DNA of 64,000 bases from Vibrio sinaloensis (lineage in GTDB: Bacteria > Pseudomonadota > Gammaproteobacteria > Enterobacterales > Vibrionaceae): assembly GCF_023195835.1 (NCBI RefSeq), contig NZ_CP096199.1, positions 1,550,001-1,614,000 of the forward strand, read 5' to 3'. The notes below the pieces were generated by a model. That model saw nothing but the letters and a program-made list of their open reading frames with translations, did not search any database and was not told the DNA's origin. Every line of letters starts with the position of its first letter. Within the stretch, counting starts at the first letter, position 1. Positions 44,341 through 54,262 of the stretch are shown piece after piece. Position numbers and translations under genes: made by a program.

Positions 44341-45747
44341 TACCAACAAGGTAAACAGTAATATCAGCAACGGATAACGTAACGTCTCGATGGTTAGATT
44401 GACGATTCCGCTACTCGACAGCCCCTCAGCCAGCAGAGACATTACTTGATACGCAGCCAACAAGGCTATTACCCCAAGTAGCATGGTATTGGTGGTAATA
44501 GTGGTGTGCTGTCGCCACCAACCCACAACGCCTAAAATCGTCACAATCACCGCCAACCAATAAGTAAAGACGGGGATCGGCCAAAACAGTGTTGTCGTGA
44601 CACTCACTGCCAATAACATTAGCCACACCGATTTAGAGAGCATCAAGCTGTCCATATCCACATCAGGTTTGAGCTGCAAGCGAAGCAAATGCCAAGCGCA
44701 CAAGCTACCCAGTAACGCACCACTGAGCCCATCGACGATAAAGCTAGCACCCGCATAAAACTGGGCAACCATCAACCATAGCAAAACGCCGATAAACGCT
44801 GCACTCCAGCGATTTGGCGCTAAACGCTGATAGGCGTTGAGTAGCAAAATTCCGACACACGCCCACAATGCGATAGGCAAGCTAGGCAGGCCAAATCCAT
44901 AACTACTGCTCAGGGCTATTTCTGGCAGGTAGGCCTGTGGTCTTGGCAGCGCAAATCCCTGTTGGGCAATGAGAGTTAACAATGAAGTGATAGTGATTGC
45001 TAGAACCACTTGATAACTAAACTTCGCTCCTAATCGCCAAAACAGTATCGGAAACAACACCAAGCCAAGTAAAGGATGCGCCAGCAATAAACCCATGCCA
45101 AACAAAGACTCCACCCCAGCTCTGATTGGTTCCGGTAACCTGATAACACCATGTTGAAGCTCGACCAACCACTGCAATTCAAATTGTTGCCATTTGGGTG
45201 CTGCGGCCACCATATTGTCGACATACAAGGTCGGTTGATCGCTGGCAGTGTCGATGATGCTGACCAGCCAAGCTAACTGATCCGGGAATCGGTACATAAA
45301 CGCAGGCACGTTGCTCGGGTCGACTAACATCGCCGAAGCCACCTCCACGCCATAATGGGGCGCAAACCAAATTGGTAGCTCGTTACCGCCTAAATCGTTA
45401 TCAAACTGATACGCCACGATGTCAGAATCGCTGACACAATCGTAAATGATTGCGTTATCTATTCGAGCCAGCTCTTGTTTGATACTGACCACCAAACCTG
45501 TTTCTTCCCACGCTTCTCGCTGCGCAGCAAGCTTAGGGTCTTCGCCCTTGGCAACGCCACCACCGGGCAGGGAAAGTTTTTTGGTGATGATCTCGTTGAC
45601 CATCACCACTTGTTCGCCTGAGCGAATCACACAAACGGCACCTTTCACTGGCTCGCTCGGCTCTGCGTTGACGAGACTCGACATCAACAGAGCGACCAGC
45701 GTTAGCCATGCTCTAACCCACTGACTTGCTAATTTCATTCTATTCAA
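44317..45747 (-). CDS. Nudix hydrolase fused to a degenerate PAP2-type membrane domain
   Basis: A 476-residue fusion. A signal peptide or first helix (LTLVALLMSSLVNA) precedes a Nudix domain with a complete box, GGGVAKGEDPKLAAQREAWEETGLV (shown in part: REAWEETGL, about residues 77-86). The C-terminal half has about seven membrane helices of the PAP2 type. PAP2 motifs are eroded: FALPRPQAYLP keeps the RP; the PSGH motif reads PSLP, so its His is lost; the SR-x5-H-x3-D motif reads AQFYAGASFIVD and lacks the His. The Nudix part should sit in the periplasm, unusual for the family. Substrate unknown. It overlaps the end of the acetyltransferase gene by 8 bp and is likely coupled to it. Confidence 0.82.
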   Translation of the reverse strand: MNRMKLASQWVRAWLTLVALLMSSLVNAEPSEPVKGAVCVIRSGEQVVMVNEIITKKLSLPGGGVAKGEDPKLAAQREAWEETGLVVSIKQELARIDNAIIYDCVSDSDIVAYQFDNDLGGNELPIWFAPHYGVEVASAMLVDPSNVPAFMYRFPDQLAWLVSIIDTASDQPTLYVDNMVAAAPKWQQFELQWLVELQHGVIRLPEPIRAGVESLFGMGLLLAHPLLGLVLFPILFWRLGAKFSYQVVLAITITSLLTLIAQQGFALPRPQAYLPEIALSSSYGFGLPSLPIALWACVGILLLNAYQRLAPNRWSAAFIGVLLWLMVAQFYAGASFIVDGLSGALLGSLCAWHLLRLQLKPDVDMDSLMLSKSVWLMLLAVSVTTTLFWPIPVFTYWLAVIVTILGVVGWWRQHTTITTNTMLLGVIALLAAYQVMSLLAEGLSSSGIVNLTIETLRYPLLILLFTLLVQKSAKTS

Positions 45748-46231
45748 TCTCGTTGCTCGTTATTGCTTTTCGCAGCCAATGAATGTGGTGCTCAAACCCT
45801 GCCTGATGATAAAACTGCACAGCCTGCTGATTGAAGTGCCAGACCTCAACAAACATCTGTTTTACTCCGTAATCGTTAAAACGTTGTTCTAATTCACGGA
45901 TGAGCTTGGATGCAATACCGTTTTGACGTTCACTGACCAAAACATAGAGCTCGTCGATACTGCCCATCTGAACAGGCTGACTGACCGACGAGACCAGCTC
46001 ACAAAAATGCCCAGTAACGAAACCAAGAACCATCTGACCCTTAGTTGCGACTAAGACCAAGCAGTCTGGGTTGTCGAGGTAGCGAGCAATGCTCTTCTCT
46101 TGTTCAATCTCTTCTGCGCTTTTGAAATGCTCCGGACAGCGCTGATGATGCTCTTGGTGCAGCTCAAACATCATCTGATTGAGCTGCTCGAGGTCATTGG
46201 CTGTTGCTGAGCGGATGGATAGTGCTGGCAT
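45740..46231 (-). CDS. GNAT-family N-acetyltransferase
   Basis: A 163-residue GNAT acetyltransferase: LSIRSATANDLEQLNQMM at the start, VGSIDELYVLVSERQNGIASKLI with the acetyl-CoA-binding Q/R-x-x-G-x-A segment (RQNGIA), and AVQFYHQAGFE at the end. The frame is open back to 46483, inside prpE, but the ATG at 46231 gives the domain's natural beginning and avoids that overlap. Its substrate is unknown. It is co-directional with the Nudix gene. Confidence 0.85.
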   Translation of the reverse strand: MPALSIRSATANDLEQLNQMMFELHQEHHQRCPEHFKSAEEIEQEKSIARYLDNPDCLVLVATKGQMVLGFVTGHFCELVSSVSQPVQMGSIDELYVLVSERQNGIASKLIRELEQRFNDYGVKQMFVEVWHFNQQAVQFYHQAGFEHHIHWLRKAITSNEIE

Positions 46232-46293
46232 GAATATTTTTGCGTTACAAATAAAGTACCAGTGTGGCGTTTTCGGCTCTATTTGGCAATAAA

Positions 46294-46317
46294 AAAGCCC
46301 CGAACATTCGGGGCTTT
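46294..46317 (-). terminator. Terminator of the prp operon
   Basis: AAAGCCCCGAA-CA-TTCGGGGCTTT with six T on the minus strand, about 20 bp after the prpE stop. Confidence 0.9.
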
Positions 46318-46337
46318 GCTCAAAGTACGATTGAAAA

Positions 46338-48215
46338 TCACGAGTTGAGCGCTTTTTCAATTTCTTCAAGACTGGTTGGGTCATCAATCGTGGACGGAAC
46401 CGTGTATTGCTCACCGTCGGCAATCTGGCGAATGGTGCGACGCAAGATTTTACCGGAGCGAGTCTTAGGTAATCGCTCAACAACCAAAGCGTGCTTGAAG
46501 CAAGCTACAGCGCCAATTTGATCACGAACTTTACCCACTAGCTCACCCTCTAACGCGGCATCATCCACTTTTACCCCATCTTTGAGCACCACAAAACCGA
46601 GCGGCAACTGGCCTTTCAGCTCATCGTGAACGCCAACCACCGCACATTCGGCAATCGCTGGGTGTCCACCGACAATTTCTTCCATTTCACCGGTGGAGAG
46701 ACGATGACCCGCGACGTTGATCACATCATCAATCCGGCCCATGATAAACAGGTAGCCCTCTTCATCAAGGTAACCACCATCACCGGAGACATAGTATCCA
46801 GGGAATTGACTCAAGTAACCCGACTCAAAACGATCATGGTTACGCCACACCGTCGGCAAGCAGCTTGGCGGAAGCGGACGTTTCAGCGCCACAAAGCCTT
46901 GCTGGTTGGCGGCGACGGGCTCACCGAGCTCGTTAAGTATCTCAACTTGATAGCCTGGTATCGGCTTAGTCGCCGAACCGGCTTTGACAGGCATTAACTC
47001 AATCCCAGTTGGATTGCCTGCAATCGCCCAGCCGGTCTCGGTTTGCCACCAGTGGTCTATGACAGGTTTTTGCGCTTTTTCTTTGACCCATTCAAGCGTG
47101 GGAGGATCGAGACGCTCACCGGCCATAAAGATCGTTTTCAGCTTCGACAGGTCATATCGCTGTAAGTGTTCACCGTTTGGGTCTTCCTTTTTGATCGCTC
47201 GAAACGCGGTCGGTGCCGAGAAGAGCACATCAACTTGGTGCTGTTCGCATACACGCCAAAATGCGCCGGGATCTGGAGTACGCACCGGCTTGCCTTCAAA
47301 CAAGATCGTGGTGCAGCCATGGATGAGCGGCGCATAAACAATGTAGGAGTGCCCCACTACCCAGCCCACATCCGAGGCAGCCCAAAATACGCCATCTTGT
47401 GGAATGTTATAGATTGAGGTCATTGAGTATTTCATCGCGACCGCGTGGCCACCATTGTCGCGCACAACCCCTTTAGGTTTACCAGTGGTACCCGAAGTGT
47501 ACAGAATATACAACGGATCAGTCGCTAAAACAGGAACGCAGGCATGAGGTAAAGCACGCTCATAAGCGCTCGCCCAATCTAAGTCGCGGGGCTGTTGCAA
47601 CTCTGCCTCACATTGTGGGCGCTGCAGAACCATCACTCGCTCTGGCTTCCAGCGGCTGTCCATAATCGCCTTATCTACCAGAGGCTTGTAGGGAATCACT
47701 TTATTGACTTCAATGCCGCACGAAGCCGTCATCACTAACTTAGGCTCCGCATCTTCCAATCGCACCGCCAGCTCGTTGGCTGCAAAACCGCCAAACACCA
47801 CTGAGTGGATAGCGCCTAAACGGGCACAAGCTAGCATCGCCATCGCCGCTTCGGGGATCATCGGCATATAAATAACCACACGATCCCCCTTTTCTACCCC
47901 TTGCTCGGCCAGCATGCCAGCGATTTTAGCGACTTGGTCACGTAACTCAAAATAGGTGTAGCTTTGTTCAGAGCCGGTCACCGGTGAGTCGTAAATCAGC
48001 GCGGTTTGTTCACCACGTCCTTGTTCGCAGTGATAATCGAGAGCGAGCCAAGAGGTATTGAGCAAACCATCGGGAAACCAACGTTCAATACCCTGGCTGT
48101 CTTTTGCGAGAATGGTTTCAGGTGCTTTGAACCAATCAATCTTTGTTGCTTGAGCGGCCCAAAAGCCTTGTGGATCATTGGTTGCCCATTGGTATTCTTT
48201 TTCGTATGCAGACAT
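46338..48215 (-). CDS. prpE: Propionyl-CoA synthetase PrpE
   Basis: A 625-residue acyl-CoA synthetase of the acetate/propionate group that activates propionate to propionyl-CoA for the methylcitrate cycle. The AMP-binding P-loop is YTSGTTGKPKGVV, with VGWVVGHSYIVYAPL and the WWQTETGW motif further on; the hinge is GRIDDVINVAGHR and the C-terminal Lys motif KTRSGKILRR is intact. It is the last gene of the operon and follows prpF by 45 bp. A sequence typical of PrpE rather than Acs is supported by its length and context. Confidence 0.95.
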   Translation of the reverse strand: MSAYEKEYQWATNDPQGFWAAQATKIDWFKAPETILAKDSQGIERWFPDGLLNTSWLALDYHCEQGRGEQTALIYDSPVTGSEQSYTYFELRDQVAKIAGMLAEQGVEKGDRVVIYMPMIPEAAMAMLACARLGAIHSVVFGGFAANELAVRLEDAEPKLVMTASCGIEVNKVIPYKPLVDKAIMDSRWKPERVMVLQRPQCEAELQQPRDLDWASAYERALPHACVPVLATDPLYILYTSGTTGKPKGVVRDNGGHAVAMKYSMTSIYNIPQDGVFWAASDVGWVVGHSYIVYAPLIHGCTTILFEGKPVRTPDPGAFWRVCEQHQVDVLFSAPTAFRAIKKEDPNGEHLQRYDLSKLKTIFMAGERLDPPTLEWVKEKAQKPVIDHWWQTETGWAIAGNPTGIELMPVKAGSATKPIPGYQVEILNELGEPVAANQQGFVALKRPLPPSCLPTVWRNHDRFESGYLSQFPGYYVSGDGGYLDEEGYLFIMGRIDDVINVAGHRLSTGEMEEIVGGHPAIAECAVVGVHDELKGQLPLGFVVLKDGVKVDDAALEGELVGKVRDQIGAVACFKHALVVERLPKTRSGKILRRTIRQIADGEQYTVPSTIDDPTSLEEIEKALNS

Positions 48216-48260
48216 ATTGCTTCCTCCAGTATGTCTTGAACTTGCAATTAGAGTCAGTTT

Positions 48261-49436
48261 CTAATTCACAAAGACATCAGAGGGTACACGCACAAATCCC
48301 TCCATTAAGATACGAGCACTGCGGCTCATAACGGCTTTTTCTACTTGCCAGCCCTGCTCATCACAGCTTGCTGCGGCGCCCACTTTTAGTGTGCCAGATG
48401 GATGGCCAAAGGTGACCGATTTTCGCTCGCCGCCACCCGCAGCTCGATTGACTAACGTTCCAGGAACGCAAGCAGCAGCCGCGATTGCCACCGCAGCAGT
48501 GCCCATCATCGCGTGGTGAAGCTTACCCATCGACAAGGCTCGGACCAACAGATCGACCTCTGTCGCGTCAACCGCTTTACCACTTGAAGCGAGATAAGAT
48601 TTAGCCCCAGCGACAAACGCCACTTTTGGCGTATGTTGGCGACTTTGCGCTTGATCTAGACTATCGATGAGCCCCATTTTCATAGCGCCGTAGGCACGAA
48701 TTTTCTCGAACGTTTCAAGCGCCTGCTCATCGTTGTTGATCGCTTCTTGCAGCTCAGTGCCTTGGTATCTTAGCGATTCAGCATCAATAAAGATGGTGGG
48801 GATCCCTGCATTAATCATAGTGGCTTCAAAACTGCCCACACCCTCTACCTGCAACTGGTCGATGAGATGGCCAGTTGGGAACATCACGCCATCACTGGGC
48901 TGCATAAAGTCGACTTGGATCTCGGCGGCGGGAAACGTCACCCCATCGAGTTCTAAGTCGCCAGTTTCTTGCACTTGCCCGTTACGAATCGGGACGTGAA
49001 CGACAATCGTTTTGCGGATATTGGCTTGCCAAACACGAACCGAAACCACGCCATTTTGCGGAAGCCGCTCAGCATCAATTAAGCCTGCATGTATCGCAAA
49101 TGGTCCAACGGCAGCCGACAAGTTGCCGCAGTTTCCGCTCCAATCAACAAACGGCTTATCTATCGACACTTGACCAAACAGGTAGTCGACATCATGGTCT
49201 GCTTGCGAGCTTTTCGAGACAATCACGGTTTTACTGGTACTCGATGTTGCCCCGCCCATGCCGTCAATTTGCTTGCCGTAGGCATCAGGACTGCCAATGA
49301 CTCGCATCAGTAACTGGTCGCGCGCTTCTCCAGGCTGCTGGGCAGGCTCTGGTAAATCTGCGAGGTTAAAAAACACCCCTTTACTGGTGCCACCACGCAT
49401 ATAGGTGGCAGGAATCTTGAGTTGACTTGCTGTCAT
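48261..49436 (-). CDS. prpF: 2-methylaconitate cis-trans isomerase PrpF
   Basis: A 391-residue PrpF-family isomerase that converts the trans-isomer made by AcnD into 2-methyl-cis-aconitate. Family marks are YMRGGTSKGVFF (residues about 12-23), GGATSSTSKTVIV and DWSGNCGNLSAAVGPFA. It lies 8 bp after acnD, the pair that replaces prpD in organisms such as Shewanella and Vibrio. Confidence 0.96.
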   Translation of the reverse strand: MTASQLKIPATYMRGGTSKGVFFNLADLPEPAQQPGEARDQLLMRVIGSPDAYGKQIDGMGGATSSTSKTVIVSKSSQADHDVDYLFGQVSIDKPFVDWSGNCGNLSAAVGPFAIHAGLIDAERLPQNGVVSVRVWQANIRKTIVVHVPIRNGQVQETGDLELDGVTFPAAEIQVDFMQPSDGVMFPTGHLIDQLQVEGVGSFEATMINAGIPTIFIDAESLRYQGTELQEAINNDEQALETFEKIRAYGAMKMGLIDSLDQAQSRQHTPKVAFVAGAKSYLASSGKAVDATEVDLLVRALSMGKLHHAMMGTAAVAIAAAACVPGTLVNRAAGGGERKSVTFGHPSGTLKVGAAASCDEQGWQVEKAVMSRSARILMEGFVRVPSDVFVN

Positions 49437-49444
49437 ACTGCCTC

Positions 49445-52033
49445 CTACTGCGCCAAAAAGTCTTGTGCAAAGCGCTGCAAAACACCGCCTGCGTTATAGA
49501 CGTTAACTTCGTCCTCTGTATCCAGACGACAAGTCACAGGCACATCGAACTTCTCACCACTGGCACGAGTCACCACTAAAGCAAGATCTGCTCCCGGCGT
49601 CACATCGCCCACCACATCGTAAAGTTCGCTTCCATCGAGCTCGAGGGTGTTGCGTGTGGTGCCGGATTTGAATTGCAACGGCAATACCCCCATCCCCACC
49701 AAGTTGGTGCGATGAATACGCTCAAATCCCTCGGCAACAATCGCCTCAACCCCGGCAAGACGAACACCTTTCGCTGCCCAGTCACGCGATGACCCTTGTC
49801 CGTAGTCTGCACCTGCGACGATGATCAAAGGCTGTTTACGATTCATATAGGTTTCAATCGCTTCCCACATCCGTGTCACTTTGCCTTCTGGCTCGATGCG
49901 GGCCAAAGAGCCTTGCACCACTTGACCATTTTCTTTCACCATCTCATTGAACAGTTTGGGGTTGGCGAATGTGGCGCGCTGCGCGGTTAAGTGATCGCCT
50001 CGGTGAGTGGCATAGGAGTTAAAGTCCTCCTCTGGCACATCCATCGACGCCAAGTATTCCCCAGCGGCACTGCTGGCTAAAATCGCATTTGAGGGAGAGA
50101 GGTGATCGGTGGTGATATTGTCACCAAGTATTGCCAGCGGCCTCATTCCAGCCAAGCTTCGCTCACCGGCTAATGCGCCTTCCCAGTATGGTGGACGGCG
50201 AATATAGGTACTCTTAGGTCGCCAATCGTAAAGAGGGTTGCTATTGCGTGCGCCTTCATCCAGTTTGAACATTTGGATATAAACCTGGTTAAACTGCTCA
50301 GGTTTCACGTGCTTGCCTACGACAGCATCGATTTCTTCGTCGCTTGGCCATAAATCATTGAGGTAAATAGGATTACCATTGTTGTCAGTGCCTAGCGCGT
50401 CGCGCTCAATATCAAAGCGGATCGTGCCTGCCAAGGCGTAAGCCACCACCAAAGGCGGTGATGCGAGAAAGGCTTGCTTCGCGTATGGATGAATCCGACC
50501 ATCAAAGTTTCGGTTGCCGGATAACACTGCGGTTGTATACAAGTCGCGTTCAATGATTTCTTGCTGAATCACTGGGTCTAACGCGCCGCTCATTCCGTTA
50601 CAGGTGGTGCAGGCATAAGCAACAATACCAAAGCCGAGTTTTTCAAGCTCAGGCAGCAATCCCGACTCTTGTAGATAGAGTTTGGCCACTTTTGAGCCAG
50701 GTGCGAACGAGGACTTCACCCAAGGTTTACGAATTAAGCCCAACTCGTTCGCCTTCTTGGCTAGCAATCCCGCAGCCACCACATTGCGAGGGTTACTGGT
50801 ATTGGTACAAGAGGTGATGGCCGCAATGATCACCGCGCCATCCGGCAAACCGCCTTGCTGCTGGGCGCCACCGTGTGTCGCGATGCCGCGCTGCGCTAAC
50901 TCAGATGTCGGTAAGCGGCGATGTGGATTGGATGGTCCGGCCATATTGCGCGTGACGGTGGAAAGGTCAAACTCAAGGACACGCTCATACTCAGCCTCAG
51001 CCAAGTCGTCGGCCCACAGACCAGTGTGCTTGGCATATTGCTCGACAAGCGCCACCTGTTCATCGTCACGCCCGGTAAGCTTGAGGTAATTGATGGTCTG
51101 CTCATCAATATAAAACATCCCTGCCGTCGCCCCGTATTCTGGGGTCATATTGGAGATAGTGGCTCGATCGCCGATGGTCAGATCTTTAGCTCCGTCGCCA
51201 AAAAATTCCAGATAAGCAGAGACCACTCGCTCGCTGCGCAGAAACTCAGTGATCGCCAAAACGATGTCTGTGGCTGTAATCCCCGGCTGGCGCTTACCAG
51301 TAAGTTTAACGCCAACGATATCAGGCAAGCGCATCATCGATGGCCTGCCAAGCATGACTGTCTCAGCTTCCAAACCGCCTACACCAATAGCAATCACACC
51401 GAGCGCATCCACATGGGGCGTGTGGCTATCTGTGCCGACACAGGTGTCTGGGTAAGCAATGCCCTGCTTGGCTTGGATCACGGGCGACATTTTTTCTAGA
51501 TTGATTTGATGCATGATGCCATTGCCCGCTGGAATCACATTGACGTTTTCAAACGCAGTTTTACACCATTCGATAAAGTGAAAACGGTCTTCATTGCGAC
51601 GGTCTTCAATCGCGCGGTTTTTTTCAAACGCATCGGGCTCAAATCCCGCATGCTCAACAGCGAGAGAGTGATCGACGATCAACTGAGTTTCGACCACAGG
51701 GTTCACTTTAGCAGGGTCTCCGCCTTGCTCAGCAATCGCATCGCGCAATCCGGCCAGATCAACCAAAGCGGTTTGGCCAAGAATGTCATGACACACCACG
51801 CGTGCAGGGTACCAAGGAAAATCATGATCTCGTTTGCGTTCGATGATTTGCAACAAACTTTGAGTAAGCATCTCTGGTTCGCAGCGGCGCACCAGTTGCT
51901 CCGCCAGCACGCGTGAGGTGTACGGCAGCTTCTCATACGCGCCTGGTGATAAGGTATTGACCGCTTCTCGGGCATCAAAATAGTCAAGATGCGTTCCCGG
52001 AAGCGATTTTCGGTATAGGGTATTCACAGTCAT
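49445..52033 (-). CDS. acnD: Fe/S-dependent 2-methylcitrate dehydratase AcnD
   Basis: An 862-residue aconitase-superfamily enzyme that dehydrates 2-methylcitrate. Cluster ligands sit in SCTNTSNP and CTTCNG. TDSHTPHVDALGVIAIGVGG (in part GVIAIGVGG) and the C-terminal swivel domain with GADYGQGSSRDWAAKG are also seen. It pairs with PrpF. The frame is open to 52045, but the ATG at 52033 has GGAAG five bases upstream and is preferred. The gene is downstream of prpC across an intercistronic hairpin. Confidence 0.96.
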   Translation of the reverse strand: MTVNTLYRKSLPGTHLDYFDAREAVNTLSPGAYEKLPYTSRVLAEQLVRRCEPEMLTQSLLQIIERKRDHDFPWYPARVVCHDILGQTALVDLAGLRDAIAEQGGDPAKVNPVVETQLIVDHSLAVEHAGFEPDAFEKNRAIEDRRNEDRFHFIEWCKTAFENVNVIPAGNGIMHQINLEKMSPVIQAKQGIAYPDTCVGTDSHTPHVDALGVIAIGVGGLEAETVMLGRPSMMRLPDIVGVKLTGKRQPGITATDIVLAITEFLRSERVVSAYLEFFGDGAKDLTIGDRATISNMTPEYGATAGMFYIDEQTINYLKLTGRDDEQVALVEQYAKHTGLWADDLAEAEYERVLEFDLSTVTRNMAGPSNPHRRLPTSELAQRGIATHGGAQQQGGLPDGAVIIAAITSCTNTSNPRNVVAAGLLAKKANELGLIRKPWVKSSFAPGSKVAKLYLQESGLLPELEKLGFGIVAYACTTCNGMSGALDPVIQQEIIERDLYTTAVLSGNRNFDGRIHPYAKQAFLASPPLVVAYALAGTIRFDIERDALGTDNNGNPIYLNDLWPSDEEIDAVVGKHVKPEQFNQVYIQMFKLDEGARNSNPLYDWRPKSTYIRRPPYWEGALAGERSLAGMRPLAILGDNITTDHLSPSNAILASSAAGEYLASMDVPEEDFNSYATHRGDHLTAQRATFANPKLFNEMVKENGQVVQGSLARIEPEGKVTRMWEAIETYMNRKQPLIIVAGADYGQGSSRDWAAKGVRLAGVEAIVAEGFERIHRTNLVGMGVLPLQFKSGTTRNTLELDGSELYDVVGDVTPGADLALVVTRASGEKFDVPVTCRLDTEDEVNVYNAGGVLQRFAQDFLAQ

Positions 52034-52067
52034 AGCAGCTTCCATTCAGGTAATAGCTTGGTAATTG

Positions 52068-52092
52068 GCTCCCCCAGTTATCTCGGGGGAGC
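52068..52092 (-). other. Intercistronic hairpin between prpC and acnD
   Basis: An 8-bp GC-rich perfect stem (GCTCCCCC / GGGGGAGC) with a 9-base loop and no T-run after it. It is unlikely to be a strong terminator; it may protect the prpC mRNA end or mark a processing site. Confidence 0.65.
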
Positions 52093-52103
52093 GTTATTGG
52101 GTG

Positions 52104-53246
52104 TTACCTGTCTTCAATTGGTACCCATTGTTGGTGATCTGGGCCAGTGTAGTCGGCGCTTGGACGAATGATGCGGTTATTGGCACGCTGCTCAAAGACA
52201 TGCGCAGCCCAGCCCGTCAAACGGCTCATCACAAAAATAGGCGTGAACAATTTGGTTGGAATATCCATAAAATGATACGCCGAGGCATGGAAGAAATCGG
52301 CATTACAGAACAAGCCTTTTTCACGTTTCATGACCGCTTCAACACGCTCAGAAACAGCGTAAAGATGGGTATCACCCACCGCTTGTGATAACTGCTGCGA
52401 CCACTGCTTAATCAAGGCATTGCGCGGGTCGCTTTCGCGGTAAATCGCATGCCCAAAGCCCATGATTTTGTCTTTGTTGGCCAGCATCTGCATGATATTC
52501 GCTTCTGCTTCATCCGGGGTTTGCCAGTTCTCGATCATTTCCATCGCGGCTTCGTTAGCACCACCATGCAGCGGACCGCGCAGCGTGCCAATCGCAGCAG
52601 TAATACACGAGTGCAGATCAGACAAGGTCGATGCACACACGCGCGCCGCAAAAGTAGAAGCGTTAAACTCATGCTCAGCGTAAAGAATCAACGAGCAGTG
52701 CATCACTTGTTTGTGCATCTCGGTTGGATCTTTGTCGGTGAGCATTTTAAGGAAGTAACCGCCAATGCAAGTTTGCGATTGATCTTCGGTATCGATGCGC
52801 ACACCATCATGGCTATAGCGATACCAGTAGCAAATGATCGCGGGAAATAGTGCCAGCATGCGCTCGGTGGCGTCTAACTGCTGAGAAAAGTCTTGCTCTT
52901 GCTCTAAATTACCTAGTACTGAACATCCCGTACGCATCACATCCATTGGGTGAGCCGAGGCTGGGATAAGCTCTAACGCCTGCTTAAGCTCTGCGGGAAG
53001 ACCGCGCAGACTGATTAAACGCGTTTTGTACTCGTCTAACTCTTGCTGATTAGGTAGATGACCACGCAGCAGCAGATGCGCGACTTCTTCGAATTGAGCG
53101 TTATTGGCTAAATCGGTAATGTCGTAGCCGCGGTACGTTAATCCAGTCCCGGTTTTTCCGACAGTACACAGCGCGGTGCTACCAGCACTCTGGCCACGCA
53201 AACCTGCGCCACCTAATTCTCCACTCTTGTTTGATGCTAGAGACAT
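52104..53246 (-). CDS. prpC: 2-methylcitrate synthase PrpC
   Basis: A 380-residue citrate-synthase-family enzyme condensing propionyl-CoA with oxaloacetate. The catalytic His and Asp regions are GGANEAAMEM and GFGHAIYRESDPRN, and the N-terminal TGLTYRGYDITDLA is typical of short (type I dimeric) synthases. Its place between prpB and acnD makes the methylcitrate role firm. AAGGAG is seen about seven bases before the ATG. Confidence 0.95.
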   Translation of the reverse strand: MSLASNKSGELGGAGLRGQSAGSTALCTVGKTGTGLTYRGYDITDLANNAQFEEVAHLLLRGHLPNQQELDEYKTRLISLRGLPAELKQALELIPASAHPMDVMRTGCSVLGNLEQEQDFSQQLDATERMLALFPAIICYWYRYSHDGVRIDTEDQSQTCIGGYFLKMLTDKDPTEMHKQVMHCSLILYAEHEFNASTFAARVCASTLSDLHSCITAAIGTLRGPLHGGANEAAMEMIENWQTPDEAEANIMQMLANKDKIMGFGHAIYRESDPRNALIKQWSQQLSQAVGDTHLYAVSERVEAVMKREKGLFCNADFFHASAYHFMDIPTKLFTPIFVMSRLTGWAAHVFEQRANNRIIRPSADYTGPDHQQWVPIEDR

Positions 53247-53354
53247 TTTGAACTCCTTTTCTGTTCGATATTGCTCTCTTAATGGAGCGTTTGTTAATCG
53301 AACGTTTTCACGTTATTGAATTAGTTAAGATAGGTTTTCTTGGGCTTTTTGTGT

Positions 53355-54251
53355 CTATTTTCCTTCCGAGAACAGCTGATCAAGCTTGTCTTCGTAGTCG
53401 TGATATTTCAGATGCGCGTATAGGTCTTTGCGAGTTTGCATCTTGTCGATCAGCGCTTCCTGATTACCCACCTCGAGTAGATGCTGGTACACATTCTCCG
53501 CCGCTTTGTTCATCGCTCGGAATGCACTCAGTGGGTAGAGCACCATGTCGACTTTCGACTTGGCAAGCTCATCGCAACCATACAGTGGCGTTTGACCAAA
53601 TTCGGTAATATTGGCCAAGATAGGCACGTGTTTTCCTGTGGCTTGCTGCAATGACTCAGAGAACTGAACGTATTGCTCGAGCTGGGTCATGGCTTCTGGG
53701 AAGATCATATCTGCGCCGGCCTCGACACAGGCAATGGCACGTTCAATCGCGCTATCGATGCCTTCCACTGCCAAAGCGTCGGTACGAGCCATAATGACGA
53801 AACTTTCATCATTGCGGGCATCGACGGCGGCTTTGACCCGATCAACCATCTCTTGTTGACTGACAATCGCTTTGTTGGGGCGATGACCACAACGTTTTTG
53901 CGCCACCTGGTCTTCCATATGCACCGCTCCAGCGCCGGCTTTTTCCATTGCTTTAATGGTGCGCGCAATGTTGAAAGCACCGCCAAAACCGGTGTCGATG
54001 TCAACCAGCAGTGGTAAGTCACAGGCGTTGGTGATGCGCTCGACATCGACTAACACATCGTTCAATGTGGTGATGCCCAAATCGGGTAAACCGTATGACG
54101 CATTGGCAATTCCGCCTCCAGATAGATAAATCGCTTGATGGCCGACATTTTTGGCCATCATGGCGCAGTATGGATTAACCGTGCCAACAATTTGCAGCGG
54201 GTGGTTTTGTTCGACAGCAAGTCTAAATTTTGCCCCTTGAGATAAGCTCAT
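53355..54251 (-). CDS. prpB: 2-methylisocitrate lyase PrpB
   Basis: A 298-residue isocitrate-lyase-superfamily enzyme that splits 2-methylisocitrate into pyruvate and succinate. The active-site loop KRCGHRPNK (about residues 121-129), DIDTGFGG (metal-binding Asp) and HMEDQV are intact. It is the first enzyme gene behind the regulator, 11 bp downstream of it. Confidence 0.96.
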   Translation of the reverse strand: MSLSQGAKFRLAVEQNHPLQIVGTVNPYCAMMAKNVGHQAIYLSGGGIANASYGLPDLGITTLNDVLVDVERITNACDLPLLVDIDTGFGGAFNIARTIKAMEKAGAGAVHMEDQVAQKRCGHRPNKAIVSQQEMVDRVKAAVDARNDESFVIMARTDALAVEGIDSAIERAIACVEAGADMIFPEAMTQLEQYVQFSESLQQATGKHVPILANITEFGQTPLYGCDELAKSKVDMVLYPLSAFRAMNKAAENVYQHLLEVGNQEALIDKMQTRKDLYAHLKYHDYEDKLDQLFSEGK

Positions 54252-54262
54252 GACTCTTTCCT

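Noticed and set aside
46232..46483. N-terminal extension of the acetyltransferase into prpE
   Set aside because: The extra 84 residues have no domain character, cross the prp terminator and overlap prpE; the ATG at 46231 begins the GNAT fold.
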